Below are positions 22,185 through 33,782 of a DNA stretch of 64,000 nucleotides, in pieces (the stretch's first letter is position 1; every line of letters starts with the position of its first letter). This DNA is from Humulus lupulus (Eukaryota > Streptophyta > Magnoliopsida > Rosales > Cannabaceae): positions 110,325,061-110,389,060 of the forward strand of contig NC_084801.1 of NCBI RefSeq assembly GCF_963169125.1. Reading direction: 5' to 3'. The position numbers and the translations under genes are program-made. The notes beneath the pieces were generated by a model. The model was not told where the DNA came from and ran no database searches. It saw only the letters and a program-made list of their open reading frames with translations.

Positions 22185-23238
22185 TGTTGAAACTGATTTC
22201 AGATCTGTCGAGACAGAATCTGAACTTGTCACGACAAAAACTGAACACAATAAAAAGAGAGTGCAAAAAAAATAAAGAGCACAATGAATTTTTACAAGGT
22301 TCAGAAACCCTTTCAGATAATAACTTACTCCTTGGGGCCGCGCCTAGAGAATAAAACCAATTAATAAATAATCACAATTAAAAAAATTGACTTAAACAAT
22401 ACTAGACTCCTTGAGATTTGCCAAAACTTTGGTGTATTTCTCTTCACTAATCTGATTATGAATTAAACGCTCAACCACTTGAACTCCCTTTAATGGTCAG
22501 TGAGCGCTTGCATCCTCCTGACACAAGGCTTGTAAAAAACCTCTCCCGAAGACTATGAAAATTGTGTACAAATTACAACATGTATTCACTCATGAAAGTG
22601 GTTTAGACTCACCACAAAATTAAACTCTCATTTTACTACAAGATCACGTGAATACAATGATCTTGAATACAAACAAGGAACTCTCACAAATATTACAATT
22701 CACTCACAAACTATGCATCAAGAGTTCACTTTTTCTCAATGCCTTAGAATCATATTTATAGAGTCCATTTCGTACTCAAAAAGGCTATGAAAGAATCTCC
22801 TAATAAAAACAATAATATTTGAAGATATTCTTGAATAATGAAGACTTGCCATTTTTAGATGATTCTAATCTGATATATACAGATTTAGTGGGGACAGCTA
22901 ATACTTGGGTCAGATCAAATTTTTCAAGATAGAACTAACAATTAATTACTTCTAAGATTTATTTTCCTGAAGTTTATTCCCTTGAGCAACACAAAAAATA
23001 AAAGACAAATATTCCATAAATGATTTTGATTAAGCACCAAATAATTTTCTTTATATAACCAAAATATAAATTCCCTTTATAAACACATTGTGATAAATTC
23101 AAGCTAAATAAGAAATTATATGAAAACCTTACAAATTAATTCAAGACATTTATTTCGAAAATCACAATAATAGGAATTTAAATTTATCTTTTAAATAAAA
23201 TGATATTTCTATAAAATTTGCCAATTTTAGATTTTACA
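22185..23238 (-). repeat. 3' LTR of SIRE-1
   Basis: 1054 bp. On the minus strand it starts TGTAAAATCTAAAATTGG (23238) and ends TTTCAACA (22185). The TATAAATA box lies at 22753-22760 on the minus strand. The start corresponds to TGTAAAGTCCTAAATTGG of SIRE-2. Confidence 0.82.
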
Positions 23239-23240
23239 AT

Positions 23241-23252
23241 CTCCCCCTTTGG
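23241..23252 (-). other. Polypurine tract of SIRE-1
   Basis: AAAGGGGGAG on the minus strand, two bases from the LTR; SIRE-2 has AAAGGGGGAG at 47645-47654. Confidence 0.85.
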
Positions 23253-23626
23253 CAATTTTATTGGCAAGGCATATTTATTCTTTTAAAAGATCATTCAAAA
23301 AACAAGTGAGTGCTTAAATACACAGTAGTGACAAGAATCTCGAAATGACTCCCCCTGCCAAACATAACCAAAGCACATGACTAAAACAATGAACAACTGC
23401 AAGTCAAAAAACCTAATCAAAGCACCAAAAAATAGAGTACTCTCTCTCCCCCTCATTGTCTAAGAAAATGCCAAAGAACAAAGGAAACAAAACCAAAACA
23501 AAGACACATTTAATGTTCTTTTACATTTATTGAAAGCAAATAAAAATAGATGGCAAGGAATGGTAACCGTCATGGAGCTGGAATTGTAGATGGATTGATG
23601 ATTGCCAAAGAAGCCAGAATTTGACG

Positions 23627-26600
23627 TTAAGTATCCTCTATGGCAGTGAACCGCTTGGAGAGACTTGCAATTTCTGTCTGGACAGAAGCGAGAGTAGTCG
23701 GAATAGTAGGGGAGTCAGACTTGACATCTCCAGACCAAAAACCACCCAAATTAATGCCCTTGACCTTTCGAGTTGTGGTAGGAGCTTTGTCATCTTTTAT
23801 CTCTTTGAAAGTGTATGTAGGTCCAACCAAAGGAGAAATCAAGGTCTCGTGTGACTTCTTCAAGGGACGTTGAGAGTCCAACAATTTGTAAATGACTTGT
23901 GGAAACATCAAGTGTTGACCTTTGCATTTGGCACCACTCAAGGACTCTATCTGATTAAAGATAGCAGCAGCAAGATCGACAGTGACACCACTCCCAATTT
24001 TGAACAGTAGAAAGGCCATATCTTGAGTGATGGTTGAGGAGTGAGTGGTGGGAAGCCAATTGAACATGGCAAACTTATAAAGTGAACCATAGTAGTTAGT
24101 ATGGTCCGAGACACGGAGAGATGCACTCGGTTCCCATACCATAGCTTAGCAAACTAATTCAAACAAAATTTGATCCTTTCCAAACTCAATGGAATCATCA
24201 ATCTCCACAGAAACTAGATTTAGTACCTTAGCAATTTCGGTAGGACTAAACTTATAGCAATGACCCCTAACATAAACCTTATGAAACATAAAGTAATTCT
24301 GATCTAACAACTCAACATTGAGATTGGCATAAAATTCCTTAACTACCCGAGGCACAAACCCATCAAAGGCAGAAAAAGAACGTAACCAACCCCTTTCTTC
24401 TAAAGTAAACAAAACCACAAAAAAACGATGAGGAGCGAAATGGAAATTTTGTTCACTAATTAAGTGACGATGCTCATAAAATTGAATATTTTTCTCATTA
24501 CCATTAAAACACAAAGTAAGAGAATGAGCTTTGAAATAGGAACCTGAAGAACGGACTGGAGCACTTTTGTGTTTAGTGCTTTTGGCAGACAATTCAGGAA
24601 ATGCCAATGGTGTTGCGCCCTTTAGGTCAGATGCAACAGGTGTGGTTTCTGATGGGTCTGCTTCAGATTCATTCTTCTCCTCTGAATCTTCATGTGGTTC
24701 TTCAGGAATTGGCTCGGTTAAGAATGTTGGTTTTTATAGATCAAATCAGAGATTATACGCCGCGGAACAACAATCAAAATTGTTAATTTAATCCCACAAG
24801 ATTTCTAGATCTACTTCTTCACATACATATATATTTTGAATAAAATAGATGAATAGAAAATTACCTCAAGTCCTTGCTGCTATCTTTTTGTACGGCAAAA
24901 ATCCTTGAGATCTCACACCAGGATCTTCCAAAATTTTCTCAACACGCAAAGAATGAGCGTGGGCTCGCTATACAAAACAATAGGCAAAATCTATTTATCA
25001 GATGTTCTCAACACATGAGATTTGATAAAGTTTGGACCTAAGTTTGTGAAGAACAGTGACCTATGCTTGTATCACTGTTCTATTTCTCACAGGGAGATTT
25101 CACGATCTATTTTCTATCACTGAAAATAGTATCGTGCTGAAAACTGATCTCCTATATTTAATATATCCAATATATTAAAAATAAAATATTAGTTATTTAA
25201 AACAATTTAAAAATTACAAATCAGTTATCAAATTTTGTTTAAATAATAATATTTTAATCATATTACAATATCTCATTATTTATTTAATATTTAAATAACT
25301 AAAATTGTTGAACCAAGAATCTTCTAGAAGTTTCTTGGGCGTGTAGCACAGTGACACTGTGCTACACGCCCACCTCATGCCAGGGAGGGCATGTGATTTT
25401 TCCCAATTTTCATCATTATTTAAATACAAAAAAATCCCAAAAATAAATTAATTTAAAATTAATTATATTTTTGTTAAATCAAATAATTAATTAATTACAC
25501 ATAATTATACAATAATTATGTTTAGTGCATAGAAAAATATTTTACTTATCAAATAAGTCATTTTTCCCATTTTTGTATTTATCATTGACAATGTTTGTTT
25601 GATCCATTTCAGGGACCATGGACCTATAACATTATGCTCCAATAAATCAAAACTAAATAATTAAACTCTTTAATAATTATAGTTAATTGATTAATTCTGA
25701 TATTTCTCCACTATAAATTCAGAATTGAACTCTTTATGTTATCGATATACTTTTACAGAAATCTTATTTTAAGTTGTCCATTGATATAACCATCTTACAA
25801 TAGTTCAACCCTCTAATTAATTAGTTCATAAATTAGAATGGAAGAATTACCATTTTACCTTTCTAATTTACTTCTTATTCCTTAAGTACCATTAATTCAC
25901 TAGTGAACAATTAATCTATAATCTAATTGTAGATTTGAGCTCAAAATCATTCAGTTCCAGAATTAACCCTTAAGGGAACCAATATACGATCCGTTAGGAA
26001 AGATTAGATTTCGTAATGTTAATACATGTTCCCAGCCATCCATGATATTAAATCTCCAAAACAAAAGTCATTAGCCTTATTCTATGAAGAGACCTTAACG
26101 AATGAATCAAAAGATTTAATAAACATAAACAGGAGTTCATGAACACTCAGGATTTAGGTTGATCTATAAATGATCATGAGTTATGATATGAATTACAAAT
26201 CTTTATTATTAAATGGTTTTTGGATATAGACTTTTATTCATATCGGTCCATGTCATATATAATCATATTATATAAAGCACATTTACCGAGATGTCTTACC
26301 ACATCAATAATCTGAATCTAGATTATTTGTATCAACATGATACTCAATAAACCGTACTTACAACCCCAATTAAAGAATACCATAACTTCAATTTGTTGTT
26401 GACTATTTTCATTCATTCATGTGATCTTAATTCTCTTGTACTAATACAAGATCACATCCTCAATAATTAATATGGAATTTTTCTGATATTTACAAAAATT
26501 ATTCAAACAATAATTTAATAATCTAAATATAACAAAAATAGACCATTGTATTTATTTATTCATTGAAACAATAAATGTCTTTTACATGCTTTTAGGACAT

Positions 26601-27200
26601 ACTCCTAACAAAGAAGGGGTCCAACTTAGGCAACGAGTCTTCTGTTTCAGGAGAGACATCCTCCGAGGAGGTTCATGAAGGAGGATTGATTTTTGCCTTT
26701 GATTTGAATTTGGATAAAGGAGTGGAATAAGAGATGCAGCTAGCACCTTTTGTTTGAGCCACTTTAATCTTCTTGGTTTTCTTTGATCAAGTAGATTTTT
26801 ATTTGTGCTTGCCCTTTGCATTGGGTGGCATCACATCAGGGGATAATGATGACTCAGAGTCATGAGTAGTTGGATCGATCTCAGCTTTGGTGGAGACAAA
26901 TTGTGTAGGGCTCGAGGTCAAGGCAGACTTGAGTTTGACTGCCGGAGCTTGGTTTTGTTGCTCATCAAGGATGGGGATGGTCACTCCTTTACTAGTAGCC
27001 CCAACAAAAGTAGATCCCTCAGGACCCAGAAGTGCAAGGACCTTCTTCCTAGCCGTGGTTTTTTGTCGACAGCCTGTAGGAGTCGAGGCAGTAGTGATTG
27101 ACACTAGAATAGGAGGAGTGGCAGAGGGAACCATCTCAGGAACTATCTCCTTGTGAGACTTCACAGGTTTGGAGGTAGAATATCGACCTTGGGTCTTCAT
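23627..27200 (-). pseudogene. SIRE-1 ORF3: 'putative plant transposon protein' domain, split by a solo LTR
   Basis: Start ATG at 27200 (MKTQGRYSTSKP), end at 23627 (SKRFTAIEDT). With the insert set aside the frame runs on across the target site, giving about 560 codons. The N-terminal third is low-complexity (Pro, Ser, Thr, Lys), then acidic (SEDVSPETEDSLP; EEPHEDSEEKNESEADPSE). The core at about 24540-23900 has RHLISEQNFHF, VVKEFYANLN, KVYVRGHCYKFSPTEIAKVL and, after one stop near 24145, FAMFNWLPTTHSST and DMAFLLFKIGSGVTVDLA. This series matches the plant 'putative transposon protein' domain, whose role is unknown; in SIRE elements this slot has been called env-like. A short C-terminal helix (SVQTEIASLSKRF) could be a coiled coil. 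I see no signal peptide or membrane segment. Two stops lie near 26805-26820. Confidence 0.75.
24725..26610 (-). repeat. Solo Copia LTR inside SIRE-1 ORF3
   Basis: 1886 bp. On the minus strand TGTTAGGAG...ACCAACA, flanked by perfect AAGAA (24720-24724 and 26611-26615). Same family as the LTRs at 31541-33477 and 35576-49634. No internal sequence remains, so the two LTRs of an original element have recombined. Confidence 0.92.
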
Positions 27201-28183
27201 GGCTACTGAAAGACAAAGAACAACAAAGAAAAAACTAGAACCTTTGCAAAGTGAGTGAGAAAGGGAAACAAGAACACTTAGAACCAAAGAGCCAATGGGA
27301 ATCTGAATATATAGAGAATAAATGAGGCAAGTTGAAAAATGGGTTACTAAAAAAATAGTTAATTGAATTTAGTGTGATAAGTGCCAAAATATCTCCCTAT
27401 TCAAAAAAAAAATTTCTTTCACACCTCAAAATTGGAAATTTTTACAAGATTTTCAATATAATGAGATAAAACAAATAAACTACATTTGACTTTTTTTTAT
27501 TTATTTCTTTTATTTGAAATTTCATTTGTCTTTAATACTCGATCAACAAAGAAATAGAGAAAAAAGATAACTATTTTCTTAAAAAATTAGAAACATGAAT
27601 TATTATTAAAATACTTACTGATAATGATAACCATAATTCAAAAAAGAATATATCAATCACAAAAAAATATTTTAATCAATTCATTATGTGTATGAGTCTT
27701 ACAACATTCTTACACAGTCTAGCCAACATGCATTTATGTGTTCATGTGTAATCAATTTGGCGTTTCTTTTTTGAATTTTAAAGCTAGGGTCATTGCCCAT
27801 GTTCGACAATTGTAGTCTTTTTCAAATTGTAATGATAATGGAGGCTATAACTCTTATACTGATGGTAGCCCTTTACACTGGTAGAGTATCCTCCAATATA
27901 ATAACTAATTACCTAGTACCAACTTACTCAGTGTCGGCTTTCACACATCAGTTAGGTAGCTCTTTTCCATAATGGAGCCTGAAAAAGAATCTAGATTAAG
28001 GAATGCTCATAATAAAATAGACATAATGATTTGATCAATTATAAATTGGAGGGTCTACAATCTTTCATTTAAAATGATCATTTTCCAAAAATTGAAAAGC
28101 TATGGTTAACAAATTTATTCCAAACAGGACATGAGATTTACATAATCACATATGCAAGGCAAGCCAATCAACTATTGGAAATT
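27201..28183 (-). other. Spacer between pol and ORF3 of SIRE-1
   Basis: About 980 bp without a convincing ORF. SIRE-2 has a spacer of 1156 bp in the same place. If ORF3 is made at all it must come from a separate transcript, splicing or re-initiation; no splice pair stood out. Confidence 0.6.
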
Positions 28184-29216
28184 TCAAATAAAACAAACCC
28201 CCAAGGATTTCCCGTGGGAATCAAATCTGACCATGTCTAAATCTTTAGTAAAAATATCTGCAATTTGTTTGTTAGTCTCAACATATTCTAAAATCAGAGT
28301 TTTGTTTTCAACAAGTTCCCTAAGAAAATGATGACGAATGCCAATATGTTTTGTTCGAGAGTGATGAACAAGATTTTTGGAGATATTAATAGCACTTGTA
28401 TTATCACAAAAAATGGTTAAAGATTTTAGATCAAACCCATAGTCAGCCAACATTTTTTTCATCCACAAAAGTTGAGTACAACAGCTTCCAGTAGCTATGT
28501 ACTCAGCCTCGGCAGTTGACAAGGAGATGGAGTTTTGTTTTTTAATATGTCAAGAAACCAAATTGTTTCCTAAGTAAAAACAACCACAACTTGTACTTTT
28601 GCGGTAATCAGTGTTTCCTACCCAATCTGCATCACTATAACACACAAGGTAATAGTTTGTTTCTTTGGAGTACCAAATGCTTAAATCAAGAGTATTATTG
28701 ATACAATGAACAATTCTTTTTACAGCAATCACATGGGACTCGATTGGGTTCCCTTGGAAGCGAGCACATACTCCAACACTATAACTAATGTCTGGACGAC
28801 TAGCAGTTAAGTATAGAAGACTACCAATCATACTCCTGTAAAGAGTTAGATTGACTTTCTTCCCATTTGCATCTTTAGATAGTTTGACAGTGATTACCAT
28901 GGGAGTTTTAGCAGGTTTAGATGCATCGAGCCCAAATCTCTTCACCAAATTTCTGGCCTACGAATCATGGTGCAAAATTCATCAGTTTTGATGTTAAATA
29001 TTCGTACGGCTCGTTCTAGGGACAAGGATCCATACCTCATTCCTTGTGAATCGATCTAGCTCTTCTTTCATAGCATTAATCCATGATTCGTCATTTAAGG
29101 CTTCCTTCACGTTTTTTGGTTCAAATGTAGAAGTAAAGCAAACAAATTGAACCAAGTTTATAAACCTTTTTCGAGTGACCATACTCTCTTCAAGATTTCC
29201 CATACTCTCTTCAAGA
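28184..29216 (-). pseudogene. pol: SIRE-1 pol: RT start and RNase H, RT core deleted
   Basis: RT N-terminus at 29040-29200: EPKNVKEAL, WINAMKEELDRF and EVWILVPR. A short piece, KTDEFCTMIR, follows and then the sequence jumps near 28960 to NLVKRFGLDASKPAKTPM, which lies after the RT catalytic site; the RT core is gone. RNase H (28184-28948): YRSMIGSLLYLTASRPDI, YSDADW, AEAEYIA and IFCDNTSAI, with the motif residues in place. One stop near 28548 splits it. Just above the RT start, LEESMGN is duplicated (29170-29216), at the junction with foreign LTR sequence. Confidence 0.88.
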
Positions 29217-30444
29217 GTCCAGTTAAACTCCGGGACACATAAGTAAGTTGATTCTAATTCCGGCCAGCTACCGTGATAAGAATGAACTCCGGCTAGCCAC
29301 CAAGGAACTAAGTAAGAAAACGTTTCGAAACAGGTGACTATGTAACTAAGGTTAGTTGGCCACCACAACATGTAAGAAATCTGATTTAACACCAGTGACA
29401 TAAGATTCTGGTTAAACCCCGTGACACGTAAGTAAGTTAATTTCGGAATCAAATCTCTAAGACTAAGAAACTATGTTGAATTCTTCTAGGTGTCTGGGTA
29501 ACTGGTGTAACCAGTTTACACACCTCAACACTATGGTAAGATATGTTAAGATATTCTAAGATATGTTAAGTTATGTTGAAGGTTCCTCCGGAACCCTAAG
29601 TAAGTATGTATGTTAAGATATGAATGAGTAAGAATGTATGTATGTATGTTAAGATATGAACGACAAAGTATGTATATACATTAAGATATGAATGACTAAG
29701 TATGTATGTATGTTAAGAGATGAATGACTAAGTATGTATGTACGTTAAGATATGAATGGATAAGTAAGTATGTATGTTAAGATGACTAAGTAAGTATGTA
29801 CATTAAGATATGAATGAATAAGTAACTATGTATGTTAAGATATGACTGAGTAAGTACGTATGTATGTTACCAGTTCAGACTGTATGTATGCTCTGGGATT
29901 TTCTACGTGCAGGTATATTTTCAGGATATGAAATTTCATTATGAGGCATGACCATAAGTTTTCCAGAATGTTCGCACGTTCTTAAATTGTATGCTAGGGT
30001 TTTTATTTCACTAGAATCCTATCCTTGGTTGGTTATCTGCCTAGTTACAGTTGGTTTAAGTTCTTTCTCCGTTTATGTGGTTATGTTTGTTAAGTTGTTC
30101 TTACTAAGCGTTTCACTTACCTAGTTGTTTCGTGTTGTAAGTAAGATAAAAGGAAACGTGGAGCAGTGAGCGTTGGAGTTTCTCTGCAAGGATGTACATA
30201 GGGACCGACCTTTTGGGAACTTTATGTTTTGGGGACTAGAACCCATATGTTAATTGAGAATTTCTTTTGGGATTGATGAATGTTCTTAAATTATGACACT
30301 GCAATTCACTTTTAAGTATGCACATACTTCCAAAGTATTGCAAGTTTTGAAAAGTTTTTTTTATATGGATTTTCGGTTACCTTATTTTTAAAAATTGTTA
30401 TGTTTTTTCGCTAATTATGTTAAGAGATTTTACGAGACATCACA
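29217..30444 (+). repeat. Gypsy-like LTR fragment with a minisatellite
   Basis: Ends ACGAGACATCACA at 30444 against Copia pol, and begins abruptly near 29217 against SIRE-1. The end, the TTCTTACTAAGCGTTTCACTTAC block near 30098 and the AT-rich tail are in the style of Tekay-type LTR ends. I could not find a matching target duplication, so the left side is probably truncated. No coding sequence. Confidence 0.5.
29598..29870 (+). repeat. Minisatellite, about 8 units of roughly 30 bp
   Basis: Units of the type AAGTATGTATGTTAAGATATGAATGAC.. with changes in length and sequence (TACATTAAG, TACGTTAAG, GATGACTAAG). Confidence 0.85.
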
Positions 30445-31540
30445 ACTTTAGACCTTATATCAAGTTTTGCAAATTTGGGTCTAAGACATTAGTAGGACAG
30501 CCCCAAATGCGGAAATGGTGCAAACAAGGTTTGTTACCATTCCATAATTTTTGTGGCCTTTTGCTTATGGTCTTAGATGGGACTACATTCAAAATGTAAG
30601 TCATCATTTGAAGTGCATATCCCCATGTCCAACAAGGAACTATTTCATCTATTCGAAACACCATTTTGTTGTGGCGTTCCAGGTGCTATGAGTTGGGTTA
30701 GAATATCATGCTCTGGCATGAAATCTTTGAATTTTAAATCCAAATATTCTCCATCTCGAACTGATCGAAGTTTTTTAAGAGTCTTACCTAACTACTTCTC
30801 AGCCTCAGCTTTGAAGTTTAACCTAACTACTCCTAAGCATTATGTAAGTATGACCATGTTTTGTAATCAACAAGGAAGGTGACGAAGTACTCTCATATCC
30901 ACCTCTAGCTTGTACTTTTATTGGACCACATACATCACTGTGCACAAGCTATAAAGGTTCTTTAGCTCTATTGCATTTCGCTGAGAAAAGACGCATGGTC
31001 ATTTTTCCTTCTGACAAGACTCACAAACCAGAAGAGTTTCAACTCTTAATTCTTTCAACAGTCCATCTTTTGTTAACCTGTTTGCCATGTCTAGTTGTAT
31101 ATGACCAATTCTTACATGCCAAAGATATGTGTCATCCTCAATTGAAATCTTTTGTCTTTTGTATCCTTTCGATTTAGCTACTTTAAATAATTCATAGCTA
31201 TTTAGCGACCGTTCATTAGGCTTGAGCATATACAGTCTGTTTGTTTGTTTTGCTATCACAAATTTAAAAACAATTCTTCAAAATAACAATCACATTATTA
31301 TTAAAAGAAATATCAGAAGATTGTTCATGCAACATAAATAATGAAACTAAGTTTCTAGAAAATCGAAGAATAAAACAACATTATTCTGAATAAGATAGTT
31401 GTTTCCAAAATATAAACGGACTGTCCACTTCCAACTCACATAGTCACCACGTCATAAGAAAGTTCTCTTGATGACTCAAGTATCTGTATAGAAGAACAAA
31501 CATAGTTACTGGCTCTTGAATCTAAAATCCAGGATGACAT
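30445..31540 (-). pseudogene. pol: Copia pol fragment: protease and integrase
   Basis: TNT1-94/Angela-like, different from SIRE. On the minus strand: a protease start MSSWILDSRASNYVCSS (31540-31490; the usual DSGA reads DSRA), then the integrase zinc domain LWHVRIGHI...CESCQ (31259-30999). The catalytic region is broken by stops but shows LVHSDVCGP and RDGEYLDL. PQQNGVSNR has Asn where the catalytic Glu is expected. Last comes YILNVVPSKTISK..LWNG and FRIWGCP (30664-30455). It is cut at 30444 by Gypsy-like LTR sequence and at 31541 by a Copia LTR in the other direction. RT, RNase H and gag are absent. Confidence 0.85.
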
Positions 31541-33477
31541 TGTTAGGATTAATGCCCTATTAAGCATGTAAAGACATTTTATTGAATTAAAAAAACAATT
31601 TTATTATATATTTGAATATTATAATTATTGTTTCCATTAATTATATGATGATATCAAGAAAATTCCTTATTCATTCATGAGAATATGATCTTGTATTAGT
31701 ACGAGAGAATTAAGATCATATATAATGAATAAAATAGTCAGTAGCATATTAAAGTAACGAATCTTTAATGAATGGTTACTAGTGCTGCTTACTAAGCATG
31801 CAGGATGCAAGTGATCTAGATTCATATTATGGATGTGGATAGACATCTTAGTAAATGTGTTGTATACAATAGAGATTATATATGATTGGACTGATAACAA
31901 TTAATGATCTTTATAAACTTACCATTTGACATAAATATTTGATTCTTATCATAATAGACGATCATTTGTAGATCAGTCTGAATCCTAAGTATTAATGAAC
32001 TCATGTTTGTGATTATTGAATCTTTTTATTCACTTGTTAAGGTTTCTTAGTACAACGAGGCTAATGACTTTTGTTTTGGAGATTCAATATCATGAATGGA
32101 TGGGAACATATATTACAATAATGGAATCCATACTTTCCTAATGGATCGAATTGGTTCCCTGAAGGGTTAATTCTGGAACTGAATAGCTATTGAATTCAAA
32201 TCTATAATTTGATTATAGAATAATTATTCGCTAGAGAATTAATGCACCTGAAGGATCAAGAGGTAATTAGAAGGGTAAAACGGTAATATTGACAAGTTCT
32301 AATTAACAAACCAATAAATGGAGGACAAAACTACACTTATTGATTATGTCAATGGACTACAGGAGAAAACTCTTTAAATATATAAATACTTATGGTGCAC
32401 TTCAATATTTATAGTTGAGTAATCAGGGAATTAATAAATAATATGATTGGATTAAAGAGTTTGATTAATAATCTGGTTTATTGGAGCTTCGTATTATAGG
32501 TCCATGGTCCCCAGATCACCTTTGTCCTACACTGTTAAGGGTATGGATGTCAAAAGAAAGATTTGTAGAGAGGACTTAATTGCCAAGGAATTAATTTTCC
32601 AGGGCAATAAAATAATTACGTCATAGTTATGGGAATCGATTATTTATGAAAAAATATAGGTTAAAATAAATATTAATCTTGTTTGGATTAATATATAAAT
32701 AGAGATTGAAAATTATCTTATTTAGAATAAGATATTTATTTATTTATTTAAAACTAATATTTTAAGTTAAAGTTAATTTTGACTTAAATGATATTTATTT
32801 TGGGAAAAATATATTGTCTTAAATATTAATTCAATAAACAAATGAGAAAATTAGGGAAAACCTTAATGTGGCTCACGCGACTCACTTGCAGTACACTGAG
32901 ATTTGAGGATTTGAATTTTGAATTTCATATAATTTTTTTATTTAATCATTCTATTTTAAATATGATTTAAATTAAGTAATTAAATAGGCTATAACTGATC
33001 AGTTTTATTTTAAAAAAAATAAAGATTAATTAAATTAGTTAATAATCTTTATAAACTCAAAAAGAAATTATTGTTAGAGACAGATTCTCTCTCAGAATCA
33101 AAAGCGATAGTTTTTCCTAAACCTGAAAAACTATTCAATTATTTTTCTCTCTATCAAACCTCTCTAGAACTCATGTGTTGAGTACATCTAGAGATTCATA
33201 AATCAACATTTTGAATCCTACGTGCCCACACACGTCCTTGTGTGTTTGAGGATTGGTCTGAAAGATCAAGGTGTGAGTCTTCAGAACTTGGATCGGAAGA
33301 TCGTTGATTTTATACAAAAAGGTTCGAGGACACTTGATAGGCTACAAGAGGTAATATCTAATTCGAGTGTATGTGATTTAATATAGATATGTGTGTATGA
33401 TCTTGGCTGGTATTAATAATTATGAAAAGGGTCCATTCCCCGCTGCGTATCTCTGATTTTCTCTTTTAATACAAACA
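31541..33477 (+). repeat. Copia 5' LTR, plus strand
   Basis: 1937 bp, TGTTAGGATTA...ACAAACA, followed by the primer site. Inserted in the start of the minus-strand Copia pol (left flank GACAT, 31536-31540). Same family as the solo LTR at 24725-26610. Confidence 0.88.
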
Positions 33478-33782
33478 ATTTGTATCAGAGCAATGTGCAT
33501 ATATATATATATACATTAAATGCTATGTGGGTTTCTTGCATTTGTTATATGTATGTTTATATGTATATTGATTGGATAGATATGTTTTTTGAATGTATAG
33601 TTGAATGGTGGATCATTTATTAAATGGTGCTATTCGGTTAGGATTTTCAATTTCTAGATCTTGTGTAAGCCATAAATGGCATAGGTTTTTCGTAAATTTT
33701 ATTTTTGAAATTAAGATCTGAAAAATCTGTACACAAGAAAAAGATGAAAAAAGGACCCAAGCTATGCACCTTAAAGTCACAC
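33478..33782 (+). other. Primer site and leader of the truncated Copia
   Basis: ATTTGTATCAGAGCA at 33478-33492, a one-base variant of the tRNA-Met site, then an (AT)n run and about 270 bp of leader. Cut at 33782 before any gag by the next LTR. Confidence 0.75.

Larger units (their letters stand above)
22185..29216 (-). mobile_element. SIRE-1: truncated SIRE-type Copia element
   Basis: On the minus strand the order is RT start, RNase H, about 1 kb spacer, ORF3, polypurine tract, 3' LTR. The 5' half (LTR, gag, protease, integrase) is missing: at 29216 the sequence changes to a Gypsy-like LTR. A solo Copia LTR (24725-26610) splits ORF3. RT and RNase H motifs match SIRE-2 (36408-48729) closely enough to place both in one family. 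The SIRE assignment rests on pol motifs, the two-knuckle Gag of SIRE-2 and the extra 3' ORF. Confidence 0.88.

Noticed and set aside
29598..29870. Regular short repeats resembling a CRISPR array
   Set aside because: Units are contiguous with no unique spacers and vary in sequence; this is a minisatellite in eukaryotic repeat DNA.
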